Positions 41,995 through 51,364 of a DNA stretch of 64,000 nucleotides are shown here, one piece after another; positions within the stretch are counted from its first letter, which is position 1, and the number at the start of each line of letters is the position of its first letter. The DNA is from Flavobacterium orientale (lineage in GTDB: Bacteria; Bacteroidota; Bacteroidia; Flavobacteriales; Flavobacteriaceae), in assembly GCF_014638005.1 (NCBI RefSeq), contig NZ_BMFG01000003.1, forward strand, positions 1 through 64,000, in the 5' to 3' direction. The notes under the pieces are model-generated. The model ran no database searches. It saw nothing but the letters and a program-made list of their open reading frames with translations, and was not told where the DNA came from. The position numbers were made by a program, and so were the translations under genes.

Positions 41995-43581
41995 ATGAGA
42001 CTATTTCTTTTTGTTTTTCTTGCTGTTTTATTTACCGGCTGTGCCAAACGAGGCTTTATTTCGGGTGGTTTTAAAGATACCATTCCACCGGTTTTAAAAA
42101 TCAGTGAACCAAAAAACTATTCAACCAATTTTGATTCAAAAGAAATCAAGCTTTATTTTGATGAATACATAAAATTAAAAGATGTCAACAAACAATTGAT
42201 TGTATCTCCATTGATGAAAAATGCACCAACCATTAGTCCGTCATCAGCAAGTAAAACAATCATTATTAAAATAAATGATACGTTAATACCTAACACCACC
42301 TACAGTTTAAATTTTGGTAAAAGTATTCAAGACAATAACGAAGGCAATCCGTATCAGCAATTCAAATATGTATTTTCAACCGGTTCTTATATCGATTCCT
42401 TAACCGTTGTGGGTAGTATAAAAGACGCATTCAACCCAAAACCCGACAATTTTGTTTCGGTTCAACTATATGAGTACAATGAAAAATTTTATGATTCTAT
42501 AATTTATAAAGAAAATCCGAGGTATGTAACCAATACGCTAGATTCAGCATCCAATTTTACATTAGAAAATTTAAAAGCAGGTAAATATATTTTAGTAGCC
42601 CTAAAAGACAACAACAGCAATTATAAATTTGATCCTAAAAATGATAAAATTGGGTTTTTTAGCGAACCAATAACGGTCCCGGACAATACTTTTTATGAAA
42701 TGGAATTGTTTCAAGAAGAAATCCCCTTTAAAGCGGTTCGGGCAACGCAAGCATCAGGCAATAAAATTATTATCGGACACGAAGGAAAACCAAAAAATGT
42801 TGCTGTAAAATTATTTAATGGCACTTCAGAAATCCAAACCAAAATAACGCCTGTTCAAGGAAAAGATTCATTAAATGTTTGGTTCCCAATGCAAAAAGTG
42901 GATTCTCTTAAATTAGAAGTTACCTCAGCAAATTATGAGAAAGACTTTGTGGTTAAATTAAAAAACATGAAGGTGGATACATTATCCATTGGATTATCTC
43001 CAACCGGAAACCTACATTTTAGAGATACCCTTGCCCTAAAAACCAGTACCCCTCTATCAAAATGGGATAGTACTAAAATGCAACTTCGAAAAAAAGACTC
43101 GCTTGATGTTCCATTCACTACAAATTATAATGCAGAGAAAAATTTACTCCATATTCTTTTTACCAAAGAAGAGCGAGAAAATTATAGTTTTAATTTAGTT
43201 CCGGAAGCACTAACGGATATGTTTGAAAAATCTAATGATTCTCTAGCTTTTAAATTTAGTACCCGAAGTCAATCCGACTATGGAAATTTAACTTTAAAAA
43301 TAAACGGAGTTAAATCATATCCCATAATTATACAACTCACTGATAACAAAGGAAAAACACTAGCACAATCTTATGCTGTAAATGCTGATGCGGTAACTTT
43401 TGAGTCGTTACAACCCAATCAATTTACCGTCAGAATAATTTATGACGACAACAAAAACGGTATTTGGGACACGGGAAGTTATCTTGAAAAAAGACAAACC
43501 GAAGAGGTTTTCTATTATTCCACCCCTATTGAAGTTAGATCCAATTGGGATGTAGAACAAACCATAAATGTAGGTGGCTAA
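41995..43581 (+). CDS. Lipoprotein with N-terminal Ig-like (Big_5) domain
   Basis: 528 residues with a lipoprotein signal (LAVLFTGCAKRG, Cys about 16). The first domain (about 28-140; DTIPPVLKISEPKNYSTNF, EIKLYFDEYIKLKDV) matches the Big_5 Ig-like pattern, in which a secondary structure of beta strands brackets P-x-x-G. The remainder is beta-rich with three or four more modules (ESLQPNQFTVRIIYDDNKNGIWDTG resembles a carboxypeptidase-regulatory or EF-like loop). I expect a surface-exposed or periplasmic structural role; no enzyme motif is visible. It begins 73 bp after comF and ends one base short of the opposing amidase gene. Confidence 0.8.
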   Translation: MRLFLFVFLAVLFTGCAKRGFISGGFKDTIPPVLKISEPKNYSTNFDSKEIKLYFDEYIKLKDVNKQLIVSPLMKNAPTISPSSASKTIIIKINDTLIPNTTYSLNFGKSIQDNNEGNPYQQFKYVFSTGSYIDSLTVVGSIKDAFNPKPDNFVSVQLYEYNEKFYDSIIYKENPRYVTNTLDSASNFTLENLKAGKYILVALKDNNSNYKFDPKNDKIGFFSEPITVPDNTFYEMELFQEEIPFKAVRATQASGNKIIIGHEGKPKNVAVKLFNGTSEIQTKITPVQGKDSLNVWFPMQKVDSLKLEVTSANYEKDFVVKLKNMKVDTLSIGLSPTGNLHFRDTLALKTSTPLSKWDSTKMQLRKKDSLDVPFTTNYNAEKNLLHILFTKEERENYSFNLVPEALTDMFEKSNDSLAFKFSTRSQSDYGNLTLKINGVKSYPIIIQLTDNKGKTLAQSYAVNADAVTFESLQPNQFTVRIIYDDNKNGIWDTGSYLEKRQTEEVFYYSTPIEVRSNWDVEQTINVGG

Positions 43582-43582
43582 A

Positions 43583-44347
43583 TTAACGCAGTTGAAAGAC
43601 ATCTCTGTCGTTTAAAAACCCCAGTTTGTTGCGTGTTTCAATCATTTTTTGATGGGATAATGTTGCCGTAAAAACACTTTCGTTTTCATCAGGTGCAACC
43701 AAATAATTCCCCAGTTCATCAATAATTTGCGTATGACCAACATAGGGATGTCCATTGCCGTCTTCTCCAATTCGATTTACGCCAATAACATAACACATGT
43801 TTTCTATTGCTCTGGCTTTTAATAACGCATCCCAGGCTGCAATTCGTGGTTTTGGCCAATTGGCAACATAGATAATTGCATCATAATCTTCTGTATTTCT
43901 GACAAAAACCGGAAAACGCAAATCATAACATATTTGAAGACAAATGTTCCAATTGAGATATGAAATTATAACTTTTTCATTTCCTGAGGTATACGACTTG
44001 TCTTCGCCTGCCAAAGTAAACAAATGTTTTTTGTCATAATACCTAATTTCTCCGTTTGGAAAAACAAAAAGCATCCGATTAAAAAAAAGATTGTTTTCAG
44101 AAATAACCATACTACCCGTAATCGCTACATTTTTGCGAATTGCCATATTTTTAAGCCATAGTACTGTTTCTCCACTCATTTCCTCAGCCACAACACTCGG
44201 ATTCATGGTAAAACCGGAAGTAAACATTTCAGGAAGTACAATTAAGTCAACCTCTTCTTGGATAGAATTGATTTTCTCTTCAAAATAATTTCGGTTGGCT
44301 GAAGCATCTTCCCAAAATAATGACCCTTGAATACAACTAACTTTCAT
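43583..44347 (-). CDS. Nitrilase-family amidase (omega-amidase/YafV type)
   Basis: Carbon-nitrogen hydrolase; the closest branch hydrolyses 2-oxoglutaramate-like omega-amides. The Glu-Lys-Cys triad is visible: Glu in VLPEMFTSGF, Lys in YDKKHLF and Cys in LQICYDLRFPVF. The 254 residues match the family length. The start is ATG 44347. It is convergent with the Ig-like lipoprotein gene, with one base between the two stop codons. Confidence 0.93.
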   Translation of the reverse strand: MKVSCIQGSLFWEDASANRNYFEEKINSIQEEVDLIVLPEMFTSGFTMNPSVVAEEMSGETVLWLKNMAIRKNVAITGSMVISENNLFFNRMLFVFPNGEIRYYDKKHLFTLAGEDKSYTSGNEKVIISYLNWNICLQICYDLRFPVFVRNTEDYDAIIYVANWPKPRIAAWDALLKARAIENMCYVIGVNRIGEDGNGHPYVGHTQIIDELGNYLVAPDENESVFTATLSHQKMIETRNKLGFLNDRDVFQLR

Positions 44348-44409
44348 GTTTGAATATTTTTATAAAATTACATTAAATATTATTTCTTATCTTGACAAAA
44401 ATTCATCTC

Positions 44410-44973
44410 ATGAAAAATTATATACTCACAGTATCGCTTTTTGCAACACTAAGCCTTTTTGCACAAGAAAAATCAGGTGCTCAACAATTTTGGGAAACCT
44501 TAAAAACACATTGTGGCAAATCCTTTGAAGGTGAAATTACCGAAGGCCCGGCAAACGATGATTTTCGCGGCAAACGATTAGTAATGCATGTTCGCAGTTG
44601 TGAAGAAAACCGCATTCGAATTCCGTTTTTTGTGGGTGATGACAAATCAAGAACTTGGGTTTTGACCTTTGAAAACGATAGAATCACACTCAAACATGAT
44701 CATAGACATGAAGATGGCTCTGAAGATAAAGTAACGCAATATGGCGGAACTACATCCAATTCAGGCTTACCTAAAATTCAATTTTTTCCGGCAGATCAAG
44801 AAACAAGTGATTTAATTGGCTATGCTTCTACTAATGTTTGGTGGATAACCGTTGATGAAACTTCTTTTACCTATAATTTAAGACGTATTGGTTCAGACCG
44901 TGTTTTTTCAGTAAAATTTGATTTGACAAAATCAGTTGAAAACCCTTCAGCTCCTTGGGGTTGGAAAGACTAA
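44410..44973 (+). CDS. Secreted protein of unknown function
   Basis: About 187 residues from ATG 44410 (MKNYILTVSLF); a TTG six codons upstream is less likely. A signal peptide ends near LFAQE. Mature part: one Cys pair (HCGKSF, RSCEEN), a predicted beta-rich fold with WVLTFENDRITLKHDHRHEDG and a C-terminal WGWKD. I do not recognise a family. Its last base is adjacent to the first base of the opposing glgC gene end (44973/44974). Confidence 0.75.
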   Translation: MKNYILTVSLFATLSLFAQEKSGAQQFWETLKTHCGKSFEGEITEGPANDDFRGKRLVMHVRSCEENRIRIPFFVGDDKSRTWVLTFENDRITLKHDHRHEDGSEDKVTQYGGTTSNSGLPKIQFFPADQETSDLIGYASTNVWWITVDETSFTYNLRRIGSDRVFSVKFDLTKSVENPSAPWGWKD

Positions 44974-46248
44974 TTATCCAACCGAAAAGCCATCAGGTAA
45001 AACAACCCCTTTTTTCACTACAATAATGCCATCTCTAACGGTGTACCATTTTGTATTGACGTCTTCAAGATGCTTACCGCCGTTTAGTTTGACATCATTT
45101 CCAATTCTACAGTTTTTATCCACTATAGTATTGTTAATTTGGCAACGCTCTCCAATTCCAATATTGATAATATGTTGGCTTTGATTGGTGCTGATTTCTT
45201 CCAAATTTTGATAAAAATCATTACCCATTAAATACGAATTAGTAATTACGGAATTCGTTCCTATTCTGCTTCTAATTCCAATCACCGAATGATTGATTTG
45301 TGCTGCATTAATGATACAACCTTCTGCCATTATCGTTTTTTCAATAGTAGTTTTACCGGAAATCTTGGTAGGTGGTAATGTTCTGGCTCGTGTATAGATT
45401 CTTTTAGAGTTGTCAAACAAATTGAATTTTGGTATATCTTCTGTCAATTCTAAATTGGCTTCAAAAAAGGAGTCAATATTTCCAATATCCGTCCAATAGC
45501 CTTCATATTGATAACTCAATACTTTGTGCTTCCCAATGGCTTGCGGAATAATTTCTTTTCCAAAGTCTTTCGTGTCGGGGTTTGACATTAACTCTACCAA
45601 TAAATCACGGTTGAAAATATAAATACCCATAGACGCCAAATAATGCCTTCCTTCGCTTTTCATCTCGTCACTTACTTCAGAAGTCCATTCAGGTAATAAT
45701 GCTGCTTTAGGTTTTTCAATGAATGATGTGATAAAACTCTCATCGTTTGTTTTTAAAATTCCGAATTCAGGGGCTTCTTTTGAAGAAACAGGTAATGTTG
45801 CTATTGAAATAGCGGCTCCACTTTTTTCATGAGCCGTAATCATTTCGTTAAAATTCATTTGATACAATTGATCTCCGGATAAAATCAAAGCATAATCAAA
45901 TTCATGATTCATGAAATGTTGCATGCATTGTCTTACGGCATCGGCAGTTCCTTGAAACCAAGTGGGATTATCAGGTGTTTGTTCTGCAGCCAAAATATCC
46001 ACAAAAGCGGTGCTGAAATGACTGAAATGGTATGTATTTTTTATATGTTGATTTAAAGATGCCGAATTGAATTGTGTCAAAACAAACATGCGTTTAATAT
46101 CAGAATTGATACAATTTGAAATAGGAATATCCACCAACCTGTATTTTCCGGCAATCGGAACCGCCGGCTTTGAACGACTTTCAGTTAATGGAGCTAATCG
46201 AGATCCTTGTCCGCCACCTAAGATAATGGCTAATGCACTTTTGTTCAT
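44974..46248 (-). CDS. glgC: Glucose-1-phosphate adenylyltransferase
   Basis: Makes ADP-glucose for glycogen synthesis; normally the controlled step of the pathway. The nucleotidyltransferase motif GGGQGSRLAPLTESRSKPAVP (seen from residue 11; about 20 residues of it conserved) is intact, as are the sugar-binding GTADAVRQ and FIEKPK and a C-terminal left-handed beta-helix. At 424 residues it has the family length. It is three bases downstream of glgA on the same strand, so both are one operon. Confidence 0.97.
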   Translation of the reverse strand: MNKSALAIILGGGQGSRLAPLTESRSKPAVPIAGKYRLVDIPISNCINSDIKRMFVLTQFNSASLNQHIKNTYHFSHFSTAFVDILAAEQTPDNPTWFQGTADAVRQCMQHFMNHEFDYALILSGDQLYQMNFNEMITAHEKSGAAISIATLPVSSKEAPEFGILKTNDESFITSFIEKPKAALLPEWTSEVSDEMKSEGRHYLASMGIYIFNRDLLVELMSNPDTKDFGKEIIPQAIGKHKVLSYQYEGYWTDIGNIDSFFEANLELTEDIPKFNLFDNSKRIYTRARTLPPTKISGKTTIEKTIMAEGCIINAAQINHSVIGIRSRIGTNSVITNSYLMGNDFYQNLEEISTNQSQHIINIGIGERCQINNTIVDKNCRIGNDVKLNGGKHLEDVNTKWYTVRDGIIVVKKGVVLPDGFSVG

Positions 46249-46251
46249 ATT

Positions 46252-47667
46252 CTATTGTATTAACGATTGGTAAACAGTACTATATTCTTCTGCAACTTTA
46301 TCCCATGAATGGTCAATTTGCATACAGGTTTTTCTAACCGCATCAAATGATTTGGCATCTTCATATAAAACAATGGCCCGATACATGGAATGCGTAACAT
46401 CAAAAACACTGGTTTGATTGTGACAAATTCCAAAACCACCATCACCAATATCTATAACGGTGTCTTTTAAACCGCCGGTTCTTCGAACAATGGGAATCGT
46501 GCCATAACGCAACGCATACATTTGATTCAATCCACAAGGTTCCACTCGTGAAGGCATTAACAGAAAATCAGCTCCGGCATAAATGATGTGAGCCAATTTT
46601 TCATTATATCCGATATAGGCATTATAATTTCCGTGATAGAAATTTTGAAGGCTTTGCAAACCTCGTTCAACATTGGGGTCTCCGGAGCCTAAAATCAAAA
46701 TATTTAATTTTTGATGAAATTCATTTAAAGCTACACTACAAATTTGAGGTAGCAAATCAGCTCCTTTTTCTCCAACCAAACGACCAATAAAGGTAAATAA
46801 AGGTAATTTTGGATCTAAATTAAACTGTTCACATAAAAAGGCTTTGTTGGCTTCTTTGCCTTTTTTAAAACCTTTAATCGTATAATTGGTTTGAAGCATT
46901 TCATCCGTTTGGGTATTCCAAACATCAGTGTCAATGCCGTTTAAAATTCCAAGTGATTTATAACGTTCAAAACGCAGTAAATGTTCCAAACCATTGGCGT
47001 TTTCACTAATTTCATCCAAATAACTTGGCGAAACAGTGGTGACTTTCCAAGCACATTTAATGCCCGAAGCCAAAGGATTGATAATGCCTCCCCATTCTAA
47101 AAATCCCATTTTTCCTCTTTCAAAATCAGGGATATAATGTATTCTGTCAAATCCAAACCAACCTTGATATTGACCATTATGAATCGTTAAAACCGTTGGA
47201 GTATGTTTTAAATGTTGGTAATTGAAACAAAACTGAACCATAAACGGAATTAATCCCGTATGATGATCATGACAATGAATAACATCCGGTTTCTGATCTG
47301 TTTCGGTGAGCCAATTTAAAAAAGCGATTTGAAAAGCGGTAAACCGTTCCGTATCATCTTCATACGAATAAACATTAGGTCGGTCAAAAAGTTCCGGAAT
47401 GGCAATAACATACAATTGAAAGCCTAATTTATTGGTTTTTTCCCTCAGAATAGTATACGAAAACTGAAACCACCCTAATTTCAATAAACCTTTATGTACA
47501 GTGTCAAATTCGTTTTCATTGGTGAATTTGTTGTCATAGCCCGGCACCACAACTTTGGCAGTATGACCGAGTTTATTGAGATATTTTGGCAAGGCACCCA
47601 CAACGTCAGCCAAACCGCCAACCTTTGCAACAGGATAACATTCTGCACTTATATGAAAAATTTCCAT
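46252..47667 (-). CDS. glgA: Glycogen synthase, GT5
   Basis: Transfers glucose from ADP-glucose to growing glycogen. The N-terminal KVGGLADVVGALPK (about 15-28) is the ADP-glucose-binding signature of GT5; the C-terminal Rossmann half carries GRLVGEKGADLL and PSRVEPCGLNQMYALRYG with the catalytic Glu. Length (471) is normal. It is followed at three bases by glgC; branching enzyme is not in the window. Confidence 0.97.
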   Translation of the reverse strand: MEIFHISAECYPVAKVGGLADVVGALPKYLNKLGHTAKVVVPGYDNKFTNENEFDTVHKGLLKLGWFQFSYTILREKTNKLGFQLYVIAIPELFDRPNVYSYEDDTERFTAFQIAFLNWLTETDQKPDVIHCHDHHTGLIPFMVQFCFNYQHLKHTPTVLTIHNGQYQGWFGFDRIHYIPDFERGKMGFLEWGGIINPLASGIKCAWKVTTVSPSYLDEISENANGLEHLLRFERYKSLGILNGIDTDVWNTQTDEMLQTNYTIKGFKKGKEANKAFLCEQFNLDPKLPLFTFIGRLVGEKGADLLPQICSVALNEFHQKLNILILGSGDPNVERGLQSLQNFYHGNYNAYIGYNEKLAHIIYAGADFLLMPSRVEPCGLNQMYALRYGTIPIVRRTGGLKDTVIDIGDGGFGICHNQTSVFDVTHSMYRAIVLYEDAKSFDAVRKTCMQIDHSWDKVAEEYSTVYQSLIQ

Positions 47668-47733
47668 GGATATAAACTAATTCAGTAGTTCATAAAGATA
47701 AGAAATTATTTCAAACGTTGTAGTGGCTGTAAT

Positions 47734-50520
47734 TTATTTTATTGTTATTTCATCAATAAATATAAAAGCATCAGCATCAAACGGAAAACCTTGGTGCCAT
47801 TCAGGAAGTTTGCCAAAGTTGGCAGCCTTAACTTTTACATAACGGGCTTTTACGGTTGATTTACGGCTTTCAAATCCTTTGATGATGGAATTGTAATCTT
47901 TCGGGTCAATGGTGTTGTTTTGTGTGTCGAAAAGCGTAAAATTCACATTATCATCTGAAATATAGTAGTCCACTTTGGTGGGCATCAAAATCCACGAACG
48001 GGTATCTTGAAGAAAATTGGCGGTAATTTGATTGATTTCACGGGTGGATTGCATATCAATCACCGCTTCAAAATCTTGCGATTGATAGCCTTGCCAATCG
48101 CCTTTTCGCCAGTTTTCGGTGCCAAAAATACCGTCAATCAAACCTTCCGGACCTCCGGCGTGGTATTGCGGATTGTATGTTGATTTGATGTCAATGGTGA
48201 AATTGTTTGGTTTTTTGAAGAAGGTGGCTGAGATGGTATTGCTTTTTTGACCATAACCATCTTCTGTATAAAGTTTAACTTCTGTTGTTTTATCAAGAGT
48301 TAAAGTTGTAGTATCAGCCATTTTAAAAGGACTTCCGTTCAAACTGTAAAAAAATTCAACTTCTTTATTTTGAGAAATAAATGAAATTACTGTTTTATCT
48401 AGGAAAGCCTTACTGTCAGCCTCAATAACCGGAATCACAGATAGATTCCTAACAAAATAATCTTTGTCTGGCATTTCTTTTAAATTCAATCCAAACATAT
48501 CATCTTTGGTTAATTTATCAATACTTCTAGAAGTCCCATCCTCAAAATTTACTTTCATTTTATCAAAATACGGTTCAGTAGTCGTCCAAAAAGGTTGTCC
48601 CGGTGTTACATTATAAATTCCCATCGCACTCAACACATACCACGCACTCATTTGTCCGCAATCTTCATTGCCAATTAAACCGTCGGGGTCGTTTTTATAG
48701 AAATTCTCTAAAATGAAATGTACTTTTTCTTTCGTTTTTTCAGGCTTCCCAACATAATTATACAAATACGCCACATGATGACTTGGTTCATTTCCGTGAG
48801 CATACTGACCGATTAAACCGGTAATATCCACTTGATGACGACCGGATGTTTCACTGACAGAATTAAACATTTCGTCTAATTTGGCTTCAAATTTTTCATG
48901 TCCGCCCATGGCTTCTATCATTCCCGGAATATCTTGCGGCACAAAAAAAGTATATTGCCATCCGTTGGCTTCGGTGTAATTGTTGTTCACTTCTTTGGGG
49001 TCAAAAGGTTTATCCCAACCACCATTTTTCTTGGGTTGGATGAATCCGGTTTCCCAATTAAAGAGATTTTTCCAATTTTGAGAACGAAGCATAAAATATT
49101 GGTAGTCTTCTTTTTTGTCTAATAATTGAGCCATTTGAGCGATGCACCAATCGTCATACGCATATTCTAACGTTTTGGAAACACTTTCGTGTTCATCATC
49201 AATCAAAATAAAACCTTGTTTTTTGTAGGCATCCAATCCTAAATGATCGAGCATAGCGGAATGTTTGGCGGCTTCATAGGCTTTTTCATAATCAAAACCT
49301 TGGATGCCTTTCACCATCGCATCAGCAATCACAGAAACAGAATGATAGCCAATCATACAATCGGTTTCGTTGGAAGCGAGTTCCCAAACAGGCAAACGAC
49401 CGCCTTGTTCATATTGTTTGATAAAGGTGTTGATGTAATCTGAGGTTCGTTTTTTATCAATTAAGGTATACAGCGGATGAGCAGCTCGAAAGGTGTCCCA
49501 AAGGGAAAAAACGGTGTAATAATCAAATCCTTCAGCTTGGTGAATTTTATTATCGCGGCCTCGGTATTTTCCGTCTAAATCTTGAGCGATGTTGGGTTGC
49601 ATCATGGTGTGATACAAAGCGGTGTAGAAAATGGTCAGTTTGTTTTTATCATTAGAAGTGACTTCTATTTTGGAGAGTTCTTTGTTCCACATTTCTTCTG
49701 CCGCTTTTTTAACTTTATTGAAGTCCCAATGTGGAATTTCGGTGCTGTTGAGTTGTGCACCACTATGTCCTGTAGGTGAAAGAGCAACTTTTACGAGTAG
49801 TTTTTCTCCTTTTTTTACTTTTTTGGAGAAACTAATCGCTAATTCTGTTCCGTGATAATCACCTTTTATCCCTTTAAAAATGGTTTTTTCTTTGTTGATT
49901 TTTAAAGGAACATTAAACTCAATTCTGGCATAAACATATTGATTTTGAGCCCATGCTTCACTTCTTCGCAATACTTCGATGGTTTTGTCATCAATAACTC
50001 GAACATAGCCTTCCAACAATTTATCCCGATGATTTAAGTCTAAAATGATGTTGGCTTGACCGCTTTCATTGAAGGTATATTCATGAAAACCAACTCGGGT
50101 TGATGTAGTTAATCGAACATCGATGTTATGTTTATCTAATTTGACGGAATAAAATCCGGCAGAAGCTTTTTCATTTTTATGTGAAAAAGTGGAGGAATAG
50201 ATTTTGTTGTCAAACGAAGGTTCACCCATTGTGGGCATTAATAAAATATCGCCATAATCAGAAACGCCTGTTCCGTTGAGATGAGTATGTGAGAAGCCAT
50301 AAATGCGATTATCGGAATAATGATAACCGGAACAGCCTTCCCAACTACCGTCGATTCGGGTGTCTGGGGAAAGTTGCACCATTCCATAAGGCACAGTGGC
50401 TCCAGGGAATGTATGTCCGGTTCCGCCGGTTCCGATAAAGGGGTTAACGTATTGTTGGTAGTTTTGACCAAATGTTATTTGAGAAATAAATAAGACAAAA
50501 ATTATTTTATAGAATTTCAT
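47734..50520 (-). CDS. GH92 alpha-1,2-mannosidase, secreted, with C-terminal discoidin-like domain
   Basis: Calcium-dependent exo-acting mannosidase, typically used by Bacteroidetes to trim N-glycan or fungal mannans. A signal peptide (MKFYKIIFVLFISQITFGQ) precedes the N-terminal beta-sandwich opening VNPFIGTGGTGHTFPGATVP, the (alpha/alpha)6 barrel with GNEDCGQMSAWYVLSAMGIY and TEPYFDK, and a final F5/8 type C-like domain (about 790-928; SRSWILMPTKVDYYIS-like). ATG 50520 (928 residues) is preferred over TTG 50553. No SusC/D pair is adjacent, so it is not part of a visible polysaccharide utilisation locus. It lies 66 bp upstream of glgA. Confidence 0.94.
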   Translation of the reverse strand: MKFYKIIFVLFISQITFGQNYQQYVNPFIGTGGTGHTFPGATVPYGMVQLSPDTRIDGSWEGCSGYHYSDNRIYGFSHTHLNGTGVSDYGDILLMPTMGEPSFDNKIYSSTFSHKNEKASAGFYSVKLDKHNIDVRLTTSTRVGFHEYTFNESGQANIILDLNHRDKLLEGYVRVIDDKTIEVLRRSEAWAQNQYVYARIEFNVPLKINKEKTIFKGIKGDYHGTELAISFSKKVKKGEKLLVKVALSPTGHSGAQLNSTEIPHWDFNKVKKAAEEMWNKELSKIEVTSNDKNKLTIFYTALYHTMMQPNIAQDLDGKYRGRDNKIHQAEGFDYYTVFSLWDTFRAAHPLYTLIDKKRTSDYINTFIKQYEQGGRLPVWELASNETDCMIGYHSVSVIADAMVKGIQGFDYEKAYEAAKHSAMLDHLGLDAYKKQGFILIDDEHESVSKTLEYAYDDWCIAQMAQLLDKKEDYQYFMLRSQNWKNLFNWETGFIQPKKNGGWDKPFDPKEVNNNYTEANGWQYTFFVPQDIPGMIEAMGGHEKFEAKLDEMFNSVSETSGRHQVDITGLIGQYAHGNEPSHHVAYLYNYVGKPEKTKEKVHFILENFYKNDPDGLIGNEDCGQMSAWYVLSAMGIYNVTPGQPFWTTTEPYFDKMKVNFEDGTSRSIDKLTKDDMFGLNLKEMPDKDYFVRNLSVIPVIEADSKAFLDKTVISFISQNKEVEFFYSLNGSPFKMADTTTLTLDKTTEVKLYTEDGYGQKSNTISATFFKKPNNFTIDIKSTYNPQYHAGGPEGLIDGIFGTENWRKGDWQGYQSQDFEAVIDMQSTREINQITANFLQDTRSWILMPTKVDYYISDDNVNFTLFDTQNNTIDPKDYNSIIKGFESRKSTVKARYVKVKAANFGKLPEWHQGFPFDADAFIFIDEITIK

Positions 50521-50534
50521 TAGAATCGTTTTAT

Positions 50535-50542
50535 CAAATATA
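50535..50542 (-). promoter_or_regulatory. -7 element for the GH92 gene
   Basis: TATATTTG on the minus strand, 15 bases before the ATG 50520, just after the terminator of sdhB. Confidence 0.45.
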
Positions 50543-50545
50543 AAA

Positions 50546-50575
50546 AAAAGCATTCAACTAGTGCTGAATGCTTTT
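50546..50575 (-). terminator. Terminator of the sdhCAB operon
   Basis: AAAAGCATTCA (50546-50556) pairs with TGAATGCTTTT (50565-50575) around an 8-nt loop; a U run follows on the minus strand. Confidence 0.85.
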
Positions 50576-50597
50576 ATTATTTAAAAAAACGTAAATT

Positions 50598-51356
50598 TTA
50601 CAAACTCGCTTTTAAATATTCTCTGTTCATACGGGCAATATTTTCTAACGAAATCCCCTTTGGACATTCGATTTCGCAGGCACCTGTATTAGTACAGTTT
50701 CCGAAACCTTCTTCGTCCATTTGACGAACCATGTTTAGAACACGCTCGGTTGCTTCTACTTTTCCTTGTGGTAACAACGCATACTGTGATACTTTCGCTC
50801 CAACAAACAACATGGCTGAACCGTTTTTACAAGTCGCTACACAAGCTCCGCAACCAATACAAGCCGCCGCCATAAAAGCTTTGTCTGCATCGTCTTTTGG
50901 CACAGGAAGTGAGTTGGCATCGATGGTATTTCCGGAAGTATTTACAGACACGAAACCTCCTGCTTGTTGAATACGGTCAAAAGCGGTTCTGTCTACCACT
51001 AAATCTTTGATTACCGGAAAAGCTTTACTTCTCCATGGTTCAACATAAATGGTGTCACCGTCGTTGAACATTCGCATGTGCAACTGACAAGTGGTGATGC
51101 CGGTATCGGGTCCGTGAGCACGTCCGTTGATGTATAACGAACAGCTTCCGCAGATTCCTTCACGACAGTCGTGATCAAACGCAACAGGTTCTTTTCTGTC
51201 ATTGACTAATTGCTCGTTCAATTGGTCTAACATTTCCAAAAACGAACTCGCCGTTGAAACGTTGTCTAATTTATATGTTTCGATTCCACCTTTTGTTTTA
51301 GTGTTTTTTTGACGCCAAATTTTTAGAGTGATATTTATATTTTTTGCTGTTGACAT
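50598..51356 (-). CDS. sdhB: Succinate dehydrogenase/fumarate reductase iron-sulfur subunit
   Basis: Passes electrons from the flavoprotein to quinone. The [2Fe-2S] ligands are in CREGICGSC and the Cys of ITTCQLH; the ferredoxin-like half has [11 protein letters not shown] and [12 protein letters not shown] for the [4Fe-4S] and [3Fe-4S] clusters. 252 residues. It is the last gene of sdhCAB, 8 bp after sdhA, and is followed by a terminator. Confidence 0.96.
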   Translation of the reverse strand: MSTAKNINITLKIWRQKNTKTKGGIETYKLDNVSTASSFLEMLDQLNEQLVNDRKEPVAFDHDCREGICGSCSLYINGRAHGPDTGITTCQLHMRMFNDGDTIYVEPWRSKAFPVIKDLVVDRTAFDRIQQAGGFVSVNTSGNTIDANSLPVPKDDADKAFMAAACIGCGACVATCKNGSAMLFVGAKVSQYALLPQGKVEATERVLNMVRQMDEEGFGNCTNTGACEIECPKGISLENIARMNREYLKASL

Positions 51357-51364
51357 AATACTAA